Assembly (NCBI GenBank): GCA_018666805.1
Contig: JABIXB010000115.1
Location: forward strand, 1-48,582
DNA from: Rhodospirillaceae bacterium
GTDB lineage: Bacteria; Pseudomonadota; Alphaproteobacteria; UBA828
Direction of reading: 5' to 3'
Length of the DNA: 48,582 bases
Shown here: in pieces, positions 42,820 to 48,582 of the stretch
How the letters are laid out: the number at the start of each line of letters is the position of its first letter
Position numbering within the stretch: position 1 is the stretch's first letter
The notes under the pieces: generated by a model
What the model was told of the DNA's origin: nothing
What the model saw: the letters and a program-made list of their open reading frames with translations, nothing else
The model's database searches: none
Made by a program: the position numbers and the translations under genes

Positions 42820-44876
42820 CGGACGGCGAACACCGGAACGAGCGGTGGCGTTTTCATTTGCGTTTCGAAATCGCCGCTATCGAGCGCTGCGCGGATTATC
42901 GCGAACGCACCGTCATAGGCGGCTGCCGCGTGGGCCATGTCTTCTTCCGTGTGAGCATAGGAAATATTATGGCTGCCGAGCGAAAGCACACCGCGCGCCG
43001 CCATTTCATAAATCAGCATAGTCTTGATCGCTTGCCCGCTGGCGGCGGGGCCGTCATGCGTTGTCACCAGCATCCATGGCGCAAAGCCTTGCAGGCTGAT
43101 CTGATCTTCGAGATTGTGTGCGGAAATCAGCCCGCGTACGGCTTCGGCCAGTTGTTCGCCGCTACGCCACAGGGTTTCGATCACCGGCTCGCGCCGCATC
43201 TTATCGATTGTGGCGATCGAAGCGGCGAGCGAGAGCGCCTCACCGCCGAAAGTGGACGAAAAGAATATTTCCTCCATCTCCGCCATGATATCGGCGCGGC
43301 CAACAACAGCCGATATCGGCATACCGTTGGCCATGCCCTTGCCGAAAGTCGCCAGGTCGGGGGTCACGCCAAAGAGCGTTTGCGCGCCGCCAAGAGCAAA
43401 GCGGAAACCGGTGATCATCTCGTCAATAATCAGCAAAGCGCCATGCTTATGAAGAAGCTCGCGCAGCGCCGCCAGATAACCCGGCGCCGGCGCGACAATA
43501 TTTGCCGGCTCCATGATCAGGGCGGAGATCTCACCCGGATGTTCTTTTAACAGGCCGGCAACGGCATCAAGATCGTTATAGGGCACGGTATGGGTTAAAG
43601 CGCGCACCGCATCGGGCACGCCTTTGTGGCGTGTGGTCGCACCGATATACCAGTCCTGCCAACCGTGATAGCCACACGAAATGATGCGCTCACGTCCGGT
43701 AAAGGCGCGCGCCAGGCGCACCGCCGCCGATGTTGCATCCGAACCATTTTTGCCGAAACGCACCTTCTCAGCGCAGGGAATACATTCAACCAAGCGCTCC
43801 GCCAATTGCCGCTCGAGGCGAGTGGCGAGCGAAAAACTGATTCCTTCGGCAAGCTGCGCCGCAATTGCCGCGTCCACGTCCGGGTCGCGGTAGCCGAGCG
43901 ATACGCTGAGCAGGCCATTGACGAGATCGACATATTCATTGCCATCGACATCCCACGACCGCCCACCATCGCCATGAGTTAAGAAAAGCGGCGCGGCGCC
44001 GACCGGAAATTGCACCCGGCTCTTGCTGAACGTTTGAGCACCAAGCGGAATTGTTTTCTCAGCCGCGGCAAGCTCCTCGGCCGAAGCATCATAAGACCGT
44101 TGCTCCGGCACCTTTGCGCCGGCGATGCGCTCGTTGCGGAGGGAAATCCACGAACCCTCATTGTGCGACTTGCCTCGGTTGATCTGGCGCAGCTCGGGAT
44201 ATTGCTCCAGCACGCGCAATATCTCGACAAAGCCGGGTGGTCGATCCGTTGGTAAATGTGCCGCCACGGCGCGAAGAAATTGCAGATCTTGCGGCGTGTC
44301 GAGCGCCCAATTTTCGCGCTGAAGCCCGGCGAAGGGGCAAGGCAACCCGCGCACCGAAAAGCGTCGCCGATTATGACGCAGATAAGGCGTGACATGCTCG
44401 CGCTCAAATGGCCGCGAAGCCGCTTCCGCCGCGGCCAGCAGCGCATCGGCCGAGAACACTTCGCAATCGAGCCCATCGGCCCACACCGTCGGGTCGACAT
44501 TGCTCGCATAATCGGCGCCGCTACTTTCGAACAACCACAGCACCTGGCCACAGACGGCAGGGTCGAGAAAAGGTGTGTCTGCGGTGAGGCGCATCACGAT
44601 GCGCGCATCAAGCTGGCGGATTGCGTCTGCGTAGCGGGCCAGTACATCCTGCTCGGAACCGCGTACACAGGCAACACCGGCGCCGGCGCACCATTCGGCG
44701 AGTTGATCATCGCCGGCCGCATCGCTGGTCGCAATCGCGACCTCCTCGATGCCGGGCACCGCCCGCGCCGCGCATACCACCCACTCAAGCGCCGGACGGC
44801 CGCCAAGGTCTTGCAATACCTTACCAGGTAATCTACTCGAGCCCATGCGGGCCTGAATGATGGCAACATTTGTCAC
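42816..44876 (-). CDS. SpsF-like cytidylyltransferase fused to class III aminotransferase
   Basis: A 686-residue fusion. Residues 1-245 are a PseF/SpsF-type nucleotidyltransferase: IIQARMGSSRLPGKVLQDLGG, MRLTADTPFLDP and ENWALDTPQDL, expected to activate a nonulosonic acid with CTP. Residues ~265-686 are a fold-type I class III (glutamate-1-semialdehyde-aminomutase-like) aminotransferase: FGKNGSDATSAAVRLAR, CGYHGWQDWY, LIIDEMITGFR and PLP-lysine K513 in ATFGKGMANGMP. The aminotransferase may add the amino group to a keto-nonulosonate or a related precursor. It is coupled to the PseG fusion by a four-base overlap. Confidence 0.9.
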   Translation of the reverse strand: MTNVAIIQARMGSSRLPGKVLQDLGGRPALEWVVCAARAVPGIEEVAIATSDAAGDDQLAEWCAGAGVACVRGSEQDVLARYADAIRQLDARIVMRLTADTPFLDPAVCGQVLWLFESSGADYASNVDPTVWADGLDCEVFSADALLAAAEAASRPFEREHVTPYLRHNRRRFSVRGLPCPFAGLQRENWALDTPQDLQFLRAVAAHLPTDRPPGFVEILRVLEQYPELRQINRGKSHNEGSWISLRNERIAGAKVPEQRSYDASAEELAAAEKTIPLGAQTFSKSRVQFPVGAAPLFLTHGDGGRSWDVDGNEYVDLVNGLLSVSLGYRDPDVDAAIAAQLAEGISFSLATRLERQLAERLVECIPCAEKVRFGKNGSDATSAAVRLARAFTGRERIISCGYHGWQDWYIGATTRHKGVPDAVRALTHTVPYNDLDAVAGLLKEHPGEISALIMEPANIVAPAPGYLAALRELLHKHGALLIIDEMITGFRFALGGAQTLFGVTPDLATFGKGMANGMPISAVVGRADIMAEMEEIFFSSTFGGEALSLAASIATIDKMRREPVIETLWRSGEQLAEAVRGLISAHNLEDQISLQGFAPWMLVTTHDGPAASGQAIKTMLIYEMAARGVLSLGSHNISYAHTEEDMAHAAAAYDGAFAIIRAALDSGDFETQMKTPPLVPVFAVR

Positions 44877-44898
44877 AATATTGATCCGGGCTGTCGAA

Positions 44899-45588
44899 CT
44901 ATGGGCGGTCTTTGACGAGATAAGCCGTCGGCGTCGGGGTGCGTTCGAACATCCTCAGTTTTGGTGGATGTTCGAGCCCGGCAAGAAACTCATCGGCGGC
45001 ATCCGATTCGCCCCACGCGTCCACCGCATATTGATCGAATACGACCATGCCGCCGACGACAACGCGCGGCCACGCCGCCTCCAACAAATTCTTGGTGGCA
45101 GCGTAAACGTCGAGATCACAATGCAAGAGACTAATGCGAAAACCGGGGCGTTCATCGAGATAGTCCGGTAGGGTTTGCGTGATATCGCCTTTGACCATCT
45201 CCACCCGCGCCGCCAAATCCAGCCGTTCGATCGCTTCGCTTATTTGCTCGTATGCAGATTCCTCGAAAAGCTTGCTGTGGCGCTCGGCGCTCTTTGCCTC
45301 GTCCTCACGCACGCGTGGAAACTTGGCCTCGAAGGTATCAAAACTCACCACCTTGGCTTTCCCGTGCGGTTGATAGATTTTCAAAAAATGCGCCATCTGG
45401 ATCGTGCTGACGCCCTTGAAAGTGCCGGCATCGACAATGTCGCCCGGTACATCAGCCACCCCGCGCACCAAATCGGCCCGAGCCATAAGTTTTTGAAAAC
45501 GATGGGTATCGCAGAGATAGTGGAAGCGGTTGAAGGTCTCCCACATAAGCGCATCATCCGGATCGGAAAGGTGAGGCGCGCCGGTCAT
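44899..45588 (-). CDS. TylF/MycF-family O-methyltransferase
   Basis: A 229-residue SAM- and metal-dependent methyltransferase of the macrocin O-methyltransferase family. DIVDAGTFKGVSTIQMAHFL is the SAM site, VVSFDTFEAKF follows, and LLHCDLDVYAATKNLLEAAW with VVFDQY carries the metal-binding aspartates. Family members O-methylate sugars. Its start overlaps the acyl carrier protein stop (ATGA), which hints that the substrate may be carrier-bound or that the modified group is attached to the nonulosonate next door. Confidence 0.88.
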   Translation of the reverse strand: MTGAPHLSDPDDALMWETFNRFHYLCDTHRFQKLMARADLVRGVADVPGDIVDAGTFKGVSTIQMAHFLKIYQPHGKAKVVSFDTFEAKFPRVREDEAKSAERHSKLFEESAYEQISEAIERLDLAARVEMVKGDITQTLPDYLDERPGFRISLLHCDLDVYAATKNLLEAAWPRVVVGGMVVFDQYAVDAWGESDAADEFLAGLEHPPKLRMFERTPTPTAYLVKDRP

Positions 45589-45839
45589 TGATTTGCTCCC
45601 TGCATGGCTTCCTTCACCACCTCGACGGCCAGGTCGAATGTCAGCATTTCGACCTGCTGCTCCACTGTTAGGTCGACGCCCAAAGTTTCGTTAATCGCAT
45701 TCACCAGATGAATGTGGTGCAGCGAATCCCATTGCTCGCAATCGTCGGGCGACAACTCCAATACCACCTTCTCGGGCGGAAGTTGCAGGATCGCGACGAA
45801 AATCTCGCGAACGCGTTGCTCTATATTCTGTTCGCTCAT
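45585..45839 (-). CDS. acyl carrier protein
   Basis: An 84-residue four-helix carrier protein. The phosphopantetheine serine is S39 in CEQWDSLHHIHLVNAI, a DSL-type motif. It is not the fatty-acid AcpP by its divergent sequence and location. A good AGGAAA ribosome-binding site precedes ATG 45839. Its neighbours, an FkbH-like protein and a MaoC-SDR fusion, imply a dedicated acyl or glyceryl group carried for glycan modification. Confidence 0.9.
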   Translation of the reverse strand: MSEQNIEQRVREIFVAILQLPPEKVVLELSPDDCEQWDSLHHIHLVNAINETLGVDLTVEQQVEMLTFDLAVEVVKEAMQGANQ

Positions 45840-45867
45840 TTTTTTCCTTTCGGCGTCAACTCAACTC

Positions 45868-47679
45868 TCAGCGCCCGCAGCCGATGTCTCGCGGTGTCTC
45901 GATGGCGATGTGCGGCGGTTTTGCAATGCCCCCGTCGGCGAGCTCGCAAACAAAACGCTGGCCCTCTTCCGTGGCGGTCGAGAAACCGAGCCGGCGGAGG
46001 GCCTCCGGCACTTGGCTGTTGCGCGGGCCCGGAACAAAATCAGCAACCAGCGCCGTCGCCCCCTGGGCATGCGCTTGCGCGCTGCTAAATGCCAGAAGCG
46101 AGTCCTCGACCAGACAGCCAAGCGCGCGGCAACTCACCGCCATATTGGCGATACACAACTGGTTGGCTTTCGCATTGAGTTCAAGGGCGGCGATAATGCC
46201 GTAGTCGCCAAAGCGATCGCGGAGCTCAGCACTGTAAATGTGACTGTCTGTGCCCACGCGCCGGCGAATCTCATCAAGGGTCGGGCGGTCAAGAGTCAGG
46301 TTGAACTGGTTCGTCTTATTGAGAAGTTTGTGAATCCGCTCAAGCGTCCGTGCTTCGGCCGGACGAATCGAAAGGCGCAATTTCATGGAGCGGTAAAATG
46401 TATCAAGATTGCCCGCCAACGCCGCGATCTCGCCGCGCTTCTGCTCGTGGCGATAGCTCTCGGCCCGAATCGCATCTTCGCGGGTAACGCGCAGCACGTC
46501 GAACGCCTGGCACGCCAGAAGCTGATCGCTGAACGCCTCCGGCCGCTTGCCAAGCTCGACCACCTCGACCATCGGCAGTGCCTGGCGCACAAGATCACAT
46601 TCTTTCGGACTGTCATCGACGAATACGAAGCTGTCGAGCCCAAGGCCAAGTTCCTCGGCCAGCTCAATCAGATTCTCCGCCTTGTTGCGCCAATTGATCC
46701 GGTAAGCGCTAAAATCGTCCCAGGCGAGAATAATTTCCGGCCGGCGCTCAAACACCGCGCGCGCATCCGCCTCTTCATTCTTGCTGCAAATCGCAAGCAG
46801 AATGCCACTACGGCGCAAATCACGCAGGGTTCGGTGAAACGCCAGATAGGCCGGGCCGGGCCAGACCTCGCCGAGGGCAATGCCATCAACACCGTCCTCA
46901 CCAACGATACCGCCCCACAGCGTGTCGTCGAGATCGACCACCAGAACCTTGCGCCGAGGACGAAAAAGACAGCCGACATGGCGGGCTATGCCGCGTGCGA
47001 CGACGGCCATGCCGCGCCCGGTAAGGAGGGATAAATTGTTGAGATAACCGCGCTCGTCAAACACCTCTGAGTTTTCGCCGCCAAGCCATGCCGGCAGGTC
47101 GAGAAGGTGGACATCGTCAAGCTCGAGCGCCAGCGCGACCAGCGAGTCCTGCGCCATCGCCAGCGCCCGCGGCCGCCCTTCCGCTGGACCTTCGCCCAAG
47201 CTCAAGGCATGACGCGCCGGCGGCTCGGCAAGAAGTCCGATAAACAGGGGAATCGTACTTTGCTGGCGAAATCCGCGCAGCAGATCCACGACCCACCCAA
47301 TGCCGGCCGTGCCGCCATCATCCTCGCTGCCGAGAACGGCATCGCCGTGCAGCAGAACAACGCAAGCTTCGGGCGTCGGCTCACTCAAGCGCTCCGGCGC
47401 GGCCAACGCCGTGCGCCACTCACCATATTGCATAAAGCGCGGCGCAACCCACCAGCCGGCGGTAAAGGCCTCGACATCAAGAAACGGCGCCATAGTCTCG
47501 ACCGTAAACGAGGACAAAACCGCCACTTGGCGGACCGTGTCGGCGGGCGGCAGGCGGCCCAGCCATTGCATGTAATTCATTGTCGTTGGCGCTTCGTCGA
47601 GCACCGAACGCAGGCGCGCCCGCGCCTCGGTCTGGCGCCCCGTATCGCAAAGTAAAGTTTCGAGCGGGCTCGCACTCAT
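45868..47679 (-). CDS. FkbH-like HAD-superfamily protein with C-terminal GNAT-like region
   Basis: A 603-residue protein. The HAD motif VVDLDDTLWGGIVGEDGVDG (D249, D251, T253) and ICSKNEEADARAVFE, KAENLIELAEELGLGLDSFVFVDDSP are classical FkbH features; residues 1-235 are an SGNH-like N-terminal region seen in long FkbH proteins, and residues ~420-600 are GNAT-like (YSAELRDRFGDYGIIAAL, SCRALGCLVEDSLL). FkbH proteins dephosphorylate 1,3-bisphosphoglycerate and load glyceryl onto an ACP in polyketide pathways. The next gene downstream is an ACP. It overlaps the SDR gene by four bases. Confidence 0.9.
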   Translation of the reverse strand: MSASPLETLLCDTGRQTEARARLRSVLDEAPTTMNYMQWLGRLPPADTVRQVAVLSSFTVETMAPFLDVEAFTAGWWVAPRFMQYGEWRTALAAPERLSEPTPEACVVLLHGDAVLGSEDDGGTAGIGWVVDLLRGFRQQSTIPLFIGLLAEPPARHALSLGEGPAEGRPRALAMAQDSLVALALELDDVHLLDLPAWLGGENSEVFDERGYLNNLSLLTGRGMAVVARGIARHVGCLFRPRRKVLVVDLDDTLWGGIVGEDGVDGIALGEVWPGPAYLAFHRTLRDLRRSGILLAICSKNEEADARAVFERRPEIILAWDDFSAYRINWRNKAENLIELAEELGLGLDSFVFVDDSPKECDLVRQALPMVEVVELGKRPEAFSDQLLACQAFDVLRVTREDAIRAESYRHEQKRGEIAALAGNLDTFYRSMKLRLSIRPAEARTLERIHKLLNKTNQFNLTLDRPTLDEIRRRVGTDSHIYSAELRDRFGDYGIIAALELNAKANQLCIANMAVSCRALGCLVEDSLLAFSSAQAHAQGATALVADFVPGPRNSQVPEALRRLGFSTATEEGQRFVCELADGGIAKPPHIAIETPRDIGCGR

Positions 47680-48582
47680 GCCATTGTCCTGCCGCCATCG
47701 ATGACCAGATCGTGGCCGTTGATATAGGCGCTCTGATCACTGGAGAGAAAAGCCACCGCGCCGGACACCTCATCGACCTCGGCCAAACGCCTTAGCGGAC
47801 TTTGCGCCGCCGCAAGCTTGCGCGTCTTGCTCGGCACGCTGGCGGTCAAATCCGTCACCATGAATCCCGGCGAAACAATATTGGCGCGGATACCTTTCGG
47901 CGCCAATTCGAGAGCGATGGACTTGGCGAGCTGTGTCCCCGCCGCCTTGGCCGCCGCATAGGGCGCCATGCCATTTGGCGGCGCGCCATGGGTTGCGGTA
48001 CTGCCGATGTAGATGAACAGCCCGCCACCGCTCTCGATCATCGCGGGAGCGGTGCTCTGTACCAGCCGATGCAGGCCGCCCGCCTGAATTTCGAAATGGC
48101 GGCGAAAGATTTCCCAATCCGTGCTCTCCACCCGGGCATTGGGAAGCGCCGCACTGGCGGCATGTACCACCAAGGTCGGCGCGCCAATCGCGTCGCGTAT
48201 CGTGGCCACAGCATTATTTACCGCCGCCGCGTCGGTCAGGTCGAGCGCGGCGGCAACGGCGTCAACACCGGTCTCGCGCAAATGCTTGGCCGTGGCGGCG
48301 TTGCGTTCGGCACTTCGGCCGCAAAGGGCAAGGGAATATCCGTCACGGGCAAGCGCCGCCGCGATGGCGGAGCCAAGCCCGCCACTGGCGCCGGCGATCA
48401 GTGCAACGCGCCGCGTTCCGCCGGCCACTGGCGCGCGCGCACCGGCGCGCTCGCCAATCTCGGCGCCCGGCAGCACAACCGTGCTTTCCCCTTCCATCAC
48501 CAGGCGTCCATCGGCCGTCACCGCCTCGACCGCAAGCTTGAGCGTCCGTGTCGCCGACACCGCCTCAACCACCTCCGCCGCG
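47676..48582 (-). CDS. MaoC-like hydratase - short-chain reductase fusion, N-terminus cut by window edge
   Basis: The frame is open to the right edge, so the 5' end is missing. The visible first ~45 residues (VSATRTLKLAVEAVTADGRL, then VMEGESTVVLPG) resemble the last strands of a MaoC/hot-dog hydratase. From there a FabG-like SDR follows: LIAGASGGLGSAIAAAL cofactor loop, YIGSTATHG, catalytic PYAAAKAAGTQLAKS and IRANIVSPGFMVTD. It probably reduces and/or dehydrates a 3-oxoacyl/3-hydroxyacyl thioester on the nearby ACP. The fusion inference is less certain than the SDR domain. Confidence 0.82.
   Translation of the reverse strand, partial: AAEVVEAVSATRTLKLAVEAVTADGRLVMEGESTVVLPGAEIGERAGARAPVAGGTRRVALIAGASGGLGSAIAAALARDGYSLALCGRSAERNAATAKHLRETGVDAVAAALDLTDAAAVNNAVATIRDAIGAPTLVVHAASAALPNARVESTDWEIFRRHFEIQAGGLHRLVQSTAPAMIESGGGLFIYIGSTATHGAPPNGMAPYAAAKAAGTQLAKSIALELAPKGIRANIVSPGFMVTDLTASVPSKTRKLAAAQSPLRRLAEVDEVSGAVAFLSSDQSAYINGHDLVIDGGRTMA

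Noticed and set aside
45712-47034. A 440-codon plus-strand frame opposite the FkbH-like gene
   Set aside because: The minus-strand protein carries unmistakable HAD motifs; the plus frame has no ribosome-binding site or domain.
1-48582. CRISPR array, prophage or toxin-antitoxin pair
   Set aside because: No regularly spaced direct repeats, phage structural genes or small toxin-antitoxin pairs were recognised.

Overview
The window looks like a GC-rich alphaproteobacterial chromosome, most likely Rhodospirillales-like. Support comes from the gene order rplU-rpmA-obgE-proB-proA-nadD-rsfS-rlmH-gpmI-envC-ctpA-divergent deacetylase-rppH, a ChvI/ChvG-type two-component pair, a DUF1674 (SDHAF4) gene beside rsmB, and the lysine/alanine tail on L21. 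No rRNA or species marker is present, so the assignment stays at class level. The left edge cuts through an IS transposase and the right edge cuts through a fused dehydratase-reductase gene.

Region 1 (1-12.7 kb) holds the transposase remnant, a minus-strand tRNA-Ser(CGA), then a tightly packed plus-strand housekeeping run. It covers ribosomal proteins L21/L27 closed by a good intrinsic terminator, ribosome-assembly GTPase Obg, proline synthesis (ProB, ProA), NAD synthesis (NadD), ribosome silencing factor, RlmH, phosphoglycerate mutase, the divisome amidase activator EnvC, a C-terminal processing protease, a divergent polysaccharide deacetylase and the RNA pyrophosphohydrolase RppH.

Region 2 (12.7-20.4 kb) has a minus-strand ChvI-like regulator, ChvG-like kinase and M23 peptidase in one overlapping unit, then an AT-rich spacer. 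The SDHAF4-like gene follows on the minus strand, then rsmB, rpe and a heparinase II/III-family protein on the plus strand.

Region 3 (20.4-48.6 kb) is a surface-glycan biosynthesis island, almost entirely on the minus strand and reading in from beyond the right edge. Many genes overlap by four bases, which suggests translational coupling. From upstream to downstream it contains: an acyl-carrier module (MaoC-SDR fusion, FkbH-like HAD protein, acyl carrier protein, TylF-type methyltransferase); a nonulosonic (pseudaminic-type) acid module (SpsF-aminotransferase fusion, PseG-GNAT fusion, PseI); a sulfation module (pyruvate kinase-ATP sulfurylase fusion, sulfotransferase-like protein); then an FkbM methyltransferase, an asparagine-synthetase-like protein without its glutaminase cysteine, two polysaccharide deacetylase-like proteins, a Wlb/Wbp-type trio for a 2,3-diacetamido uronic acid, a second sulfotransferase, a WbqC-family protein, four GT4 glycosyltransferases, a canonical AsnB and a lone plus-strand methyltransferase. 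The likely product is a sulfated, methylated glycan containing nonulosonic acid with unusual N-acyl groups. No Wzx/Wzy, PseB/PseC or APS kinase is seen here.

The most striking feature is the single protein joining a catalytically intact pyruvate kinase core (without the usual C-terminal domain) to a full ATP sulfurylase. It sits directly upstream of a sulfotransferase-like gene and directly downstream of pseI.
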